The notes beneath the pieces were generated by a model that had not been told where the DNA came from, searched no databases, and saw only the letters and a list, made by a program, of their open reading frames with translations. From an uncultured Prevotella sp. (GTDB taxonomy: Bacteria > Bacteroidota > Bacteroidia > Bacteroidales > Bacteroidaceae): 47,828 bases of DNA. Position numbers and translations under genes: made by a program. Within the stretch, counting starts at the first letter, position 1. Every line of letters starts with the position of its first letter. This document shows positions 34,978-43,525 of this stretch, in pieces. The stretch lies in contig CAJOEC010000028.1 in NCBI GenBank assembly GCA_905233425.1, positions 1-47,828 of the forward strand, written 5' to 3'.

Positions 34978-35566
34978 GCGGCAGCTCCTCGTGCTCCAGC
35001 TCGCTGATAATGCTGGGAATCTCCACCTTGTTGTGAAGCGAGTCGATGTGCAGCACAACGTATTCGATGGGCGTGGCCGGCTCAACGGTCACAGTGGCCA
35101 GACCCATCGACAGTATGCCCAACTCGCGGGCAGCACCCCAGGAAAGGTCTATCACACGGCCGCGGACAAAGGGGCCACGGTCGTTGACACGCACAGTAAC
35201 AGTCCGGCCGGTGGCTGGGCTTGTCACTTTAAGTCTTGTGCCGAATGGATGGGTGCGGTGGGCGCATGTCATACTGTCGTGGTGAAGAGGTTCGCCGCTG
35301 GCGGTGCGGGCGCCTGTGCTCCGCCGGGAATAGTATGAGGCGATGCCTGTCTGGTGCTGGCAAAAGGCAGGAATGGATGACAGCACAGACAAACCGAAAA
35401 ACAGGACTGACAAGGCCCTTACACGTCTTCTGGCGATGATACTAAACAGTCTACTGATAATAGTATTTATTGCTTTAAGTTGATAATTATCGCTATGTGG
35501 CGGCAAAGTTACAACTTTTTTATGAAACGGCAAAGCGAATGCACGAAAAATTTGGTGCAACGGCAA
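34955..35566 (-). CDS. rlpA: RlpA-family septal ring lytic transglycosylase
   Basis: The double-psi beta-barrel core is clear: [36 protein letters not shown], and [18 protein letters not shown] with the family's conserved aspartates. A hydrophobic signal ([18 protein letters not shown]) precedes it. The interval given is the longest frame (203 codons, ATG 35566), but a good promoter (TTTG 35531-35534, TAACTTTG 35504-35511, minus strand) lies inside it. The real start is therefore probably downstream: TTG 35413, or a rare CTG near 35449 that would supply a basic n-region. It converges on and overlaps the lipoprotein gene by 23 bases. Confidence 0.82.
   Translation of the reverse strand: MPLHQIFRAFALPFHKKVVTLPPHSDNYQLKAINTIISRLFSIIARRRVRALSVLFFGLSVLSSIPAFCQHQTGIASYYSRRSTGARTASGEPLHHDSMTCAHRTHPFGTRLKVTSPATGRTVTVRVNDRGPFVRGRVIDLSWGAARELGILSMGLATVTVEPATPIEYVVLHIDSLHNKVEIPSIISELEHEELPLILPILP
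35504..35534 (-). promoter_or_regulatory. Promoter of rlpA
   Basis: Minus strand TTTG (35531-35534), 19 bases, TAACTTTG (35504-35511). Transcription would begin near 35497, downstream of the only in-frame ATG (35566). Confidence 0.65.
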
Positions 35567-35661
35567 AAGTGGGTCCCCGGCGCGGTGTGTGGCGTGTAAT
35601 AAAAAAGGTTAAACTGTATGTAAATATCTGTAGCCGTCTCGCTGTTCTCAGATAAAAGCAG

Positions 35662-35669
35662 TACCTTTG
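35662..35669 (+). promoter_or_regulatory. -7 box of rpsP
   Basis: TACCTTTG followed by CAC. An AT-rich leader of about 65 bases without a Shine-Dalgarno sequence leads to ATG 35742, which is usual in this phylum. Confidence 0.65.
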
Positions 35670-35741
35670 CACCCGCTTTCACGAGATGGAAGCATGAAAT
35701 TCAATCAATTATTAAAAAATTAAAATCAAAGATTTAAAAAC

Positions 35742-36275
35742 ATGGCAACAAAAATCAGATTGCAGCGCGGCGGTCGTAAGGACTACGCTTTCTACAGCAT
35801 CGTCATCGCCGACGCCCGTGCACCACGTGATGGTCGTTTCACTGAGAAGATTGGTACTTACAACCCTAACACCAATCCCGCCACGGTAGACTTGAATTTC
35901 GACCGTGCATTGTACTGGCTCGAGGTCGGAGCACAGCCCACCGACACCGTCCGCAACATCCTCAGCCGTGAGGGCGTGCTGCTGATGAAGCACCTGCGCG
36001 GTGGCGTGAAGAAGGGCGCTTTCGACGAGGAAACAGCAAAGCGCAAGTTCGATGCATGGAAAGCCGACAAGCAGCGCGGCCTGGAGAAGGTGGCTGCCGA
36101 CGAGGCCAAGGCCAAGAAGACCGCTGCCGAGAAAGCTCTCGCAGAGGAGAAGAAGGTGAACGAGGCTATCGCCAAGAAGGTGGCCGAGAAGAAAGCAGCA
36201 GCTGCCGCAGAGGCCGCAGCAGCAGAGGCTCCCGCCGAGGCACCTGCTGCCGAAGAGGCTCCCGCAGAGGCTTAA
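35742..36275 (+). CDS. rpsP: 30S ribosomal protein S16
   Basis: 177 residues. Residues 1-80 are the S16 core ([20 protein letters not shown]...[14 protein letters not shown]...[13 protein letters not shown]). The remaining residues, about 95, form a helical, charged tail rich in Ala, Lys and Glu that becomes almost pure Ala/Glu/Pro. Such tails are common in Bacteroidota S16, though their purpose is unclear. Monocistronic: its own promoter upstream and a strong terminator after it. Confidence 0.97.
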   Translation: MATKIRLQRGGRKDYAFYSIVIADARAPRDGRFTEKIGTYNPNTNPATVDLNFDRALYWLEVGAQPTDTVRNILSREGVLLMKHLRGGVKKGAFDEETAKRKFDAWKADKQRGLEKVAADEAKAKKTAAEKALAEEKKVNEAIAKKVAEKKAAAAAEAAAAEAPAEAPAAEEAPAEA

Positions 36276-36295
36276 TTTATCGGAAACCGACAAAC

Positions 36296-36347
36296 TGCCT
36301 GGTAGGTTTTCCTCTCTCGGAGAGAAAAACATACCAGGCATTTTTTT
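36296..36347 (+). terminator. Terminator of rpsP
   Basis: TGCCTGGTA (36296-36304) pairs with TACCAGGCA (36332-36340), extended inward by GTTTTCCTCTC/AGAGAAAAAC, and followed by T7. Confidence 0.9.
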
Positions 36348-36361
36348 AATTCGTATGAGTA

Positions 36362-37183
36362 ATGGATAGCAAAGAACTGAAACTGAAGTCGCAAGAACTG
36401 AGACTGCGCGTTCTGCGCCTGATTTATGAAGGCCGTACAGGACACACTGGGGGCGACCTCTCGGTGCTCAACCTGTTGACGGTGCTGTACAACCGTGTAC
36501 TGAACGTTGACCCCGGACAGCCCAAAATGGCAGACAGGGACCGCTTCGTGCTGAGCAAGGGCCATTGTGCCGAGTCCCTCTATTGCGTGCTCTGCGACAA
36601 AGGCTTTATACCTGAGAGCTTGTTGGACGAATACGGAAAGGACTATGCACTCTTGGGAGGACACCCCACCGTGGAAATCCCCGGAGTGGAAATAAACACC
36701 GGCGCGCTTGGCCACGGGCTGTCGGCCGGTGTCGGCATGGCACTCGCGGCAAAGATGTCGGAAGCAGAGTGGAAGACCTACGTCGTCATGGGCGACGGCG
36801 AGCAGGCCGAGGGAAGCATCTACGAGGCGGCGATGGCAGCCAACAAATACCATCTGGACAATCTTGTGGCTTTCATCGACCGTAACGGACTGCAGATCTC
36901 GGGTTCCACAGAGAACGTGATGCCTTTGGAGAGCATACGCGAGAGGTGGACGGCCTTCGGATGGGACGTGAAAGAGATGAACGGCGACGACATCGACGAC
37001 ATCGTGGCCACTGTAGAGTCTGTAGACTTCGGCTGTGGCAGGCCCCACCTCGTAATATCACACACCACGAAGGGACTGGGCGTGTCGTTCATGGAGAACG
37101 TGGCAAAATGGCACCACGGGGTGCCGAGCGAAGAACAGTATCGTCAGGCAATCAACGAAATAAAGAACGGAACAGGAAAATGA
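36362..37183 (+). CDS. Transketolase, N-terminal subunit
   Basis: 273 residues: the thiamine-diphosphate-binding half of a split transketolase. Seen: SKGHCAESLYCVL, GGHPTVEIPGVEINTGALGHG, and the ThDP motif GDGEQAEGSIYEAAMAANKY...NGLQISG. The C-terminal subunit gene overlaps by four bases (ATGA), and an FGGY kinase follows, so the three probably act in one sugar pathway. Start ATG 36362 follows the rpsP terminator; no clear separate promoter was seen in the 14 bases between. Confidence 0.93.
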   Translation: MDSKELKLKSQELRLRVLRLIYEGRTGHTGGDLSVLNLLTVLYNRVLNVDPGQPKMADRDRFVLSKGHCAESLYCVLCDKGFIPESLLDEYGKDYALLGGHPTVEIPGVEINTGALGHGLSAGVGMALAAKMSEAEWKTYVVMGDGEQAEGSIYEAAMAANKYHLDNLVAFIDRNGLQISGSTENVMPLESIRERWTAFGWDVKEMNGDDIDDIVATVESVDFGCGRPHLVISHTTKGLGVSFMENVAKWHHGVPSEEQYRQAINEIKNGTGK

Positions 37184-38121
37184 AAGCACCAAACAAAATA
37201 CCGTGCCGCAAGAGCTTTACCGACACGCTGCTCAGGCTGGCACAGCACGACAAAGAGATTGTGGCCGTGACCACCGATGCCAGCGGCAGCGCCACTCTGA
37301 CAGAGTTTGCGGAAACGCTGCCAGGACAGTTCGTGGAGGTGGGGATAGCCGAGCAGAACGCCGTGGGCATCGCTGCCGGATTGGCATCCACGGGAAAGAA
37401 GACATTCATCTTCGGTCCGGCATGTTTCTATGTCGCCCGTGCACTGGAACAGGTGAAAGTCGACATGGCCTATTCACAGATGCCAGTGAAGATTTGCGGG
37501 GTCAGCGGAGGAGTGGCATACAGCCAGTTAGGAGCCACCCACCACTCGTTGCACGACATTGCCGTGTTGCGCACTTTCCCCGGAATGGAGGTCTATCTGC
37601 CCTGCGACGTGCGCCAGACAAGGAAACTGGTGGAGAAGTTGGTTGACCACTCCAAACCAGCCTACATACGTGTGGGGCGCAACGCCGTGCCCGATGTCTA
37701 TGATAACGATGACTTCGAGTTTGAACTGGGAAAGGCCAACATGCTCATGGACGGCAAAGACCTCACAATAATTGGAACGGGGGAGACCGTTTACCACTGT
37801 TTGGAGGCTGGCAAGATGCTGAAGGAGAAAGGCATCGATGCACGTGTGCTCGACATGCACTCGCTGAAACCATTCGACAAGGAGGCCGTGCTGAAGGCTG
37901 CACGTGAGACTGGACGCATAGTGACAGCCGAGGAGCACAGCATCTTCGGCGGACTGGGCTCGATGGTGGCAGAGCTGACCGCACAGGAGTGCCCGACGAG
38001 AATGAAGATACTCGGCGTGCCCGACGAGAACGTCATCCACGCCAGCCCCATTGAGGTGTTCCGCCACTACGGTTTCGACTGCCAGGGCATTTTCAAAGCG
38101 TGCTTGGAAATAATGAAATAG
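37180..38121 (+). CDS. Transketolase, C-terminal subunit
   Basis: 313 residues: pyrimidine-binding and C-terminal domains of the split enzyme. FVEVGIAEQNAVGIAAGLA supplies the conserved glutamate, and SGGVAYSQLGATHHSLHDIA and VTAEEHSIFGGLGSMVAE follow. The ATG at 37180 overlaps the stop of the N-subunit gene, as expected for stoichiometric subunits. The frame is open far upstream, but that part overlaps the N-subunit gene and is not coding. Confidence 0.93.
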   Translation: MKAPNKIPCRKSFTDTLLRLAQHDKEIVAVTTDASGSATLTEFAETLPGQFVEVGIAEQNAVGIAAGLASTGKKTFIFGPACFYVARALEQVKVDMAYSQMPVKICGVSGGVAYSQLGATHHSLHDIAVLRTFPGMEVYLPCDVRQTRKLVEKLVDHSKPAYIRVGRNAVPDVYDNDDFEFELGKANMLMDGKDLTIIGTGETVYHCLEAGKMLKEKGIDARVLDMHSLKPFDKEAVLKAARETGRIVTAEEHSIFGGLGSMVAELTAQECPTRMKILGVPDENVIHASPIEVFRHYGFDCQGIFKACLEIMK

Positions 38122-38133
38122 ACCTCACACATA

Positions 38134-39678
38134 ATGAACAATTATATCATTGCTATCGACCAGAGCACTTCGGCAACAAAGGCCATGCTCTTCGACGAAA
38201 AGTGCAAAATGCTGGGACGCAGCGACATCGGCCACAAGCAGTATTATCCGCAGGAGGGGTTTGTCGAGCACGATGCCGAGGAAATCTACCGGAACACGGT
38301 CGATGCCATCCGCAATCTGCTGCAGTCGCCTAACGTCCCGTACGCTGCGCTATCAGCGCAGTCCGCCAGCTATTCCCTCGCCATCACCAATCAGCGGGAG
38401 ACCGTCGTCGTTTGGAACAAGCACACGGGCAAGCCCATAACAAGGGCTGTGGTATGGCAGGATACTCGCGGCAAGGAAATCTGCAGGAAGATGCGCGAGG
38501 AAGGCAACACACAGATGGTCATGGACAAGAGCGGACTGCTCATCGACCCGAACTTCTCTGCGAGTGGAGTGAAATGGATTCTCGACAACGTGGAGGGCGC
38601 CCGTGAGGCTGCCGACAAAGGCGAGCTGATCATGGGAACCATTGACACGTGGCTCATCTGGAAGCTGACAGATGGCAAGGTTTTCGCCACCGACACCACC
38701 AATGCCTCACGTACTATGCTCTTCAACATCCACACCATGGAATGGGACGAAGACCTGCTGCGCCTGTTCACCATACCCCGGCAGATGATGGCAGAGGTGC
38801 TGCCCTGCGACGCTGTCTACGGGGAGACCACCGTGGAAGGGCTGTTTGAACGGCCAATACAGATAGCCGGGGTGCTGGGCGACTCACATGGCGCATTGGT
38901 GGCGCAGATGTGCTTCAGCGAAGGCTCCGGCAAGGTGACATACGGCACAGGAAGCTCTGTGATGGTGAATATCGGCCAGACGCCAAAGCCGGCTCCCGAA
39001 GGACTGGTCACTTCCGTCGGATTCTCTGCTCTCGGCAGGCATTACTATGGCTACGAAGGGAATATCTACAGCACAGGAGCAACACTGAAATGGATGGTTG
39101 ACCAGATGAAGCTAATAGCCGACCCCAAGGACATGGAGGCGGAAGCCATATCGGTGAAGGACAACGGCGGAGTGTATATCGTGCCCTCATTCGCCGGTCT
39201 GGGCGCGCCCTGGTGGAAGCCCGACGCCACGGCGGGCATCGTGGGCATGACCTTCGCCACCACGCGGGCACACATCATAAGGGCTGGCATTGAGAGCATC
39301 GCCTATCAGGTGAAAGACCTGCTCGACGTGATGGCTGCTGCCGTCGGCGGACGTTTAGATGTCATCTGTGCTGATGGAGGACCCACAAAAAACAAGTTTC
39401 TCATGCAGTTCCAGGCCGACCTCCTACACACGCCCGTCGTCTGCACCGAGGTCGAGGATGCCTCGGCCTTGGGTGCTGCCTTGATGAACGGCTTCGCAAG
39501 AAAGGTTTGGACTTCGTTTGACGAGGTTGTCGGTATGCGTAAAGTCACAAACATCTACAAGCCGCAGCAGAGGGATGACCTGACAAGACTCTACGACGGA
39601 TGGCTGAAAGCTGTCTATAAGGTGTGCTCCCCTGACTCACGGATGCTGAAAGACGCTGAAAGCGTCACCGTTCAATAG
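38134..39678 (+). CDS. FGGY-family carbohydrate kinase (glycerol kinase-like)
   Basis: 514 residues. The FGGY signatures are present: AIDQSTSATKAMLFD at the N-terminus, ITNQRETVVVWNKHTGKPI, GTIDTWLIWKLTDG and DTTNASRTMLFNIHT (both very GlpK-like), YGTGSSVMVNIG, and VPSFAGLGAPWWKPDA. Glycerol is the likeliest substrate from these motifs. The split transketolase 12 bases upstream also fits a ketose kinase such as D-apulose kinase, so I leave the symbol empty. The last ten residues and the stop are encoded by the arm of an inverted repeat (39650 onward). Confidence 0.85.
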   Translation: MNNYIIAIDQSTSATKAMLFDEKCKMLGRSDIGHKQYYPQEGFVEHDAEEIYRNTVDAIRNLLQSPNVPYAALSAQSASYSLAITNQRETVVVWNKHTGKPITRAVVWQDTRGKEICRKMREEGNTQMVMDKSGLLIDPNFSASGVKWILDNVEGAREAADKGELIMGTIDTWLIWKLTDGKVFATDTTNASRTMLFNIHTMEWDEDLLRLFTIPRQMMAEVLPCDAVYGETTVEGLFERPIQIAGVLGDSHGALVAQMCFSEGSGKVTYGTGSSVMVNIGQTPKPAPEGLVTSVGFSALGRHYYGYEGNIYSTGATLKWMVDQMKLIADPKDMEAEAISVKDNGGVYIVPSFAGLGAPWWKPDATAGIVGMTFATTRAHIIRAGIESIAYQVKDLLDVMAAAVGGRLDVICADGGPTKNKFLMQFQADLLHTPVVCTEVEDASALGAALMNGFARKVWTSFDEVVGMRKVTNIYKPQQRDDLTRLYDGWLKAVYKVCSPDSRMLKDAESVTVQ

Positions 39679-39871
39679 CCGTAGGTCGGAACGACCTGCG
39701 GATAGAATGACAGGAGAGGGACATCGACCCTAAAGAGGTCGCCCGTGCTCGCGGATGCCCCTACTATCAGAACAGATGGGCGACCCCTTCAGGGTCGATG
39801 TCACTCGCATCCTTCTATCCGTGGGTACTTCGTACCCGCGGCTATTGAGCGGAGACGCTTTCAGCGTCTTA
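39650..39871. repeat. Long inverted repeat overlapping the kinase 3' end
   Basis: Arms 39650-39751 and about 39778-39871 are reverse complements over some 95 bases with scattered mismatches. Shared blocks include GACGCTGAAAGCGTC, CAATAGCCG, CGGATAGAA and GACATCGACCCT. Each arm is itself built of small stems with GAA loops (AGGTCG-GAA-CGACCT, GGGTAC-GAA-GTACCC). The loop is about 26 bases. After it, CACCTAATTGCGGATAAT (to 39892) is the same end sequence as in the 247-bp element, so this may be a truncated relative. Confidence 0.85.
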
Positions 39872-39894
39872 GTCACCTAATTGCGGATAATCAG

Positions 39895-40137
39895 ATTATC
39901 CGCATGTGTCCGACAGTCGGCCTGAAAGGCCAAAAAGCTAATAGCCCAGGGCATCGCCCTGGGTATAGAGGGTGCACAGTCCCGCCCTGTAGGGGCAAAA
40001 GAATGAGTAGGAGGCACCGCCTCCGTCCAAGGCTTTTGCCCTTTCAGGGCGTGGGTCACTCGTCCTGCCCCCAGGGCGATGCCCTGGGCTATTGGCTCAT
40101 TGCCCCTTCGGGGCGTCTTCGGATGATTGCGGATAAT
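39895..40137 (+). mobile_element. MITE-like multi-hairpin element, copy 2
   Basis: 243 bp with the terminal repeats ATTATCCGCA and TGCGGATAAT, aligning along its whole length with 17253-17499. The stems are conserved but several loops or pairs have changed together (for example GGAGGC-ACC-GCCTCC against GGAGGC-GTC-GCCTCC), so structure seems kept. It sits in tandem with the inverted repeat before it, and the two together fill the 525-base gap to carB. Confidence 0.85.
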
Positions 40138-40146
40138 CATTTACGA

Positions 40147-40183
40147 AAAACTGGGCGGACTGCCAAACAGTCCGCCCAGTTTT
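40147..40183 (-). terminator. Terminator of carB
   Basis: AAAACTGGGCGGACTG and CAGTCCGCCCAGTTTT form a perfect 16-bp stem with a 5-base loop; T-runs on both strands make it bidirectional in form. Confidence 0.85.
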
Positions 40184-40203
40184 GTCTGTTACTCCCCTGA
40201 ATA

Positions 40204-43200
40204 TCAGGCGTTGTACTCCTGCCAGCTCTTGATCTTTATGTCGTCGAGCTTCAGGGCGGTGAAGGCCTCGATGAAGGCCTTTGCCAAGCGGACGTTGGTC
40301 ATGAGCGGGATGTTGTGGTCGATGGCACCACGACGGATGCGATAGCCATTGGTCAGCTCGCGCTTGGTGTGGTTCTTCGGCACGTTGATGATGAGGTCGA
40401 ACTGGTGGGCGGCAATCATGTCCATCACGTTGTTCTCGCCCTCCTCATCGGGCCAGCAAACGGGAGTCGCCTCCACGCCGTTGTCGTTGAAGAACTTGGC
40501 CGTACCGCCAGTGGCATAGACCTTGTAGCCCTGCTTAACCAGTTGCTGTGCGGGTTCCAGCAGACTGACCTTGCCCTTGGCACCACCCGATGAGATGAGA
40601 ATGGCACGTCCGGGCTGCGGCAGACGGTAGCCCGTGGCAATGAGGGCGTTGAGCATGGCCTCGTTGAGGTCGTCGCCAAGACAGCCCACTTCGCCGGTAG
40701 AACTCATGTCGACACCCAGAACGGGATCGGCGTTCTGCAGACGGGCGAAGGAGAACTGGCTGGCCTTCACGCCGATGCGGTCGATGTCGAACTCGCTCTT
40801 GTCGGGACGTGAGTAGGGAGCGTCGAGCATGATCTTCGTGGCCGTCTCGATGAAGTTGCGCTTCAGGATTTTTGACACAAAGGGGAACGAGCGGCTGGCA
40901 CGCAGGTTGCATTCGATGACCTTCACCTCGCGGTTCTTTGCCAAGAACTGTATGTTGAACGGGCCGCTGATGTTCAGCTCCTTGGCGATGGCACGGCTGA
41001 TGTGCTTTATCTGGCGGATGGTGGAGTAGTATATGTGCTGTGCGGGGAACACCATGGTGGCGTCGCCCGAGTGCACGCCGGCATACTCCACGTGCTCCGA
41101 AATGGCATATTCGACCACCTCGCCCTTGTCAGCCACGGCGTCGAACTCTATCTCCTTGGTTTCGGTCATGAACTTTGACACGACCACGGGGAACTCTTTC
41201 GAGACCTCGGTAGCCATATTGAGGAAGCGGTGAAGCTCCTCCTCGTCGTAGCACACGTTCATGGCGGCACCCGAGAGCACGTAGGAAGGACGGACGAGGA
41301 CGGGGTAGCCCACCTCGGCTACGAAGTCCTTGATGTCGTCGAATGAGGTTAGTGCGCGCCATGCCGGCTGGTCGATTTCGAGCTTGTCGAGCATGGCTGA
41401 GAACTTGTCGCGGTTCTCGGCACGGTCGATGTCGACGGGGCTGGTGCCGAGCACGGGAACGCCCTGGCGGTGCAGTTTCATGGCGAGGTTGTTGGGTATC
41501 TGTCCGCCCACCGAGACGATGACACCACGCGGCTGCTCAAGGTCGATGACGTCGAGGACGCGCTCAAGCGAAAGCTCGTCGAAGTAGAGGCGGTCGCACA
41601 TGTCGTAGTCGGTGGATACGGTCTCAGGGTTGTAGTTGATCATTATCGACTTGTAGCCCAGCTTGCGTGCCGTCTGGATGGCGTTCACCGAGCACCAGTC
41701 GAACTCAACTGAGGAGCCGATGCGGTAGGCACCAGAACCGAGGACGACCACCGACTTCTCATTGTTGTAGTAGTTGATGTCGTGCTTGGGGGTGTAGAGT
41801 GCCTCGGCGGAGCCGTGGCCTATGCTGAACGGGTCTTGGAATGCGGGGGTGTGGGTGTAGGTGAAGTAGAGGTAGTTGGTGAGCTCGGGGTGCTCGCTGG
41901 CCACGGTGGGTATGCGCTTCACCGAGGGCATGATGCCGCGCTCCTTGCGGTGGCGGCGCACATCCAGGTTCTCCTTCTCCATGTTGCCGCCCTGGGGCTT
42001 CAGCACGAAGCGGGCAATCTGGAAATCGCTGAAACCGCAACGCTTCACCTCCAAGAGGAACTCGTCGGGGATTTCCTCCAGCTTGTTGTAGCCTTGCAGC
42101 TGGTGCTTCAGGTCGACAATATGCTTCAGCCTTTCGAGGAACCACACGTCAATCTTCGTCAGTTCTTCGATGCGCTCTACAGTATAGCCTTCCTCTAATG
42201 CCTGTGCTATGGCGAAGATGCGCAGGTCGGTGGGGTTCTGCAAGGCATCGTCGAGGTCGGTGAACTTCGTGTGGTCGTTGCCCACGAAGCCGTGCATTCC
42301 CTGGCCAATCATTCGCAGTCCCTTCTGTATCATCTCCTCGAAGCTGCGGCCGATGCTCATTATCTCGCCCACCGACTTCATGCTGGAGCCTATCTGACGC
42401 GAAACGCCGACAAACTTTGTCAGGTCCCAGCGCGGTATCTTGCAAATCATATAGTCGAGGCTCGGGGCGACGTAGGCCGACGATGTGGTGCCCATCTCGC
42501 CAATCTGGTCGAGGGTGTAGCCCAGGGCAATCTTTGCTGCCACGAAGGCGAGAGGATAGCCCGTTGCCTTCGAGGCCAGTGCGCTGGAGCGCGACAGGCG
42601 GGCGTTGATCTCGATGATGCGGTAGTCGTTGGTCTCGGCGTTGAATGCGAACTGTATGTTGCACTCGCCAACGATGTTCAGATGGCGCACGCAGCGTATG
42701 GTCAGTTCCTGCAGCATCTTCACCTGCTCGTCCTTCAGCGAGCATGTCGGAGCAACGACGATAGACTCTCCGGTGTGTATGCCTAAGGGGTCGAAATTCT
42801 CCATCGACGCCACGGTGAAACAATGGTCGTTGGAGTCGCGTATGCACTCGAACTCAATCTCCTTCCAGCCCTTCAGGCTCTCCTCGACGAGGATTTGCGG
42901 GGCGAAGGTGAACGCGCTCTCAGCCAGTTCGCGGAATGCCTTCTCGTCGGGGCAGATGCCACTGCCAAGACCGCCAAGGGCGTAGGCCGAGCGAATCATT
43001 ATGGGGAATCCGATCTCGTGGGCGGCCTTCAGGGCGTCGTCCATGTTCTCCACGGCGTGGCTCACGGGCACCTTCAAATCAATCTCGCCCAGCTTCTTGA
43101 CGAAGAGGTCGCGGTCCTCGGTGTTCATGATGGCCTCGACGCTTGTTCCGAGCACCTCGACGCCATATTCCTTCAGCACTCCCGTCTGGTAGAGTTCGGT

Positions 43201-43494
43201 GCCGCAGTTAAGTGCCGTCTGTCCTCCGAAAGCAAGCAGTATGCCGTCGGGACGTTCCTTCTTGATGATTTCTGTGACGAAATGGGTGTTCACGGGCTGG
43301 AAATAGACCTTGTCGGCTATTCCCTCCGATGTTTGGATAGTTGCGATGTTGGGGTTTACGAGCACGCTCTTGATACCCTCTTCGCGTAGTGCTTTCAGAG
43401 CTTGTGATCCGCTGTAGTCAAATTCTCCAGCCTGTCCGATTTTAAGTGCTCCTGAACCGAGCACTAACACCTTTTTGAGATTCTGTCTTGCCAT
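40204..43494 (-). CDS. carB: Carbamoyl-phosphate synthase large subunit
   Basis: 1,096 residues; makes carbamoyl phosphate for arginine and pyrimidine synthesis with the small subunit CarA. Two homologous ATP-grasp halves are seen: VLGSGALKIGQAGEFDYSGSQ with EINARLSRSSALASKATGYP, and VVLGSGAYRIGSSVEFDWCS with VIECNLRASRSFPFVSK. A C-terminal MGS-like regulatory domain (ISSGGAKGKVSLLEPAQQL...YATGGTAKFF) closes it. carA is not next to it here; the gene 31 bases upstream is an AraC-type regulator. Start ATG 43494 gives the standard N-terminus. Confidence 0.97.
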   Translation of the reverse strand: MARQNLKKVLVLGSGALKIGQAGEFDYSGSQALKALREEGIKSVLVNPNIATIQTSEGIADKVYFQPVNTHFVTEIIKKERPDGILLAFGGQTALNCGTELYQTGVLKEYGVEVLGTSVEAIMNTEDRDLFVKKLGEIDLKVPVSHAVENMDDALKAAHEIGFPIMIRSAYALGGLGSGICPDEKAFRELAESAFTFAPQILVEESLKGWKEIEFECIRDSNDHCFTVASMENFDPLGIHTGESIVVAPTCSLKDEQVKMLQELTIRCVRHLNIVGECNIQFAFNAETNDYRIIEINARLSRSSALASKATGYPLAFVAAKIALGYTLDQIGEMGTTSSAYVAPSLDYMICKIPRWDLTKFVGVSRQIGSSMKSVGEIMSIGRSFEEMIQKGLRMIGQGMHGFVGNDHTKFTDLDDALQNPTDLRIFAIAQALEEGYTVERIEELTKIDVWFLERLKHIVDLKHQLQGYNKLEEIPDEFLLEVKRCGFSDFQIARFVLKPQGGNMEKENLDVRRHRKERGIMPSVKRIPTVASEHPELTNYLYFTYTHTPAFQDPFSIGHGSAEALYTPKHDINYYNNEKSVVVLGSGAYRIGSSVEFDWCSVNAIQTARKLGYKSIMINYNPETVSTDYDMCDRLYFDELSLERVLDVIDLEQPRGVIVSVGGQIPNNLAMKLHRQGVPVLGTSPVDIDRAENRDKFSAMLDKLEIDQPAWRALTSFDDIKDFVAEVGYPVLVRPSYVLSGAAMNVCYDEEELHRFLNMATEVSKEFPVVVSKFMTETKEIEFDAVADKGEVVEYAISEHVEYAGVHSGDATMVFPAQHIYYSTIRQIKHISRAIAKELNISGPFNIQFLAKNREVKVIECNLRASRSFPFVSKILKRNFIETATKIMLDAPYSRPDKSEFDIDRIGVKASQFSFARLQNADPVLGVDMSSTGEVGCLGDDLNEAMLNALIATGYRLPQPGRAILISSGGAKGKVSLLEPAQQLVKQGYKVYATGGTAKFFNDNGVEATPVCWPDEEGENNVMDMIAAHQFDLIINVPKNHTKRELTNGYRIRRGAIDHNIPLMTNVRLAKAFIEAFTALKLDDIKIKSWQEYNA

Positions 43495-43525
43495 AGTTGC
43501 TTTTTTACACTTTATGTTTGTGTTG

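Noticed and set aside
36946..37179. Longer N-terminus of the transketolase C-subunit
   Set aside because: The extension is basic and low complexity and overlaps the N-subunit gene; ATG 37180 gives the family start.
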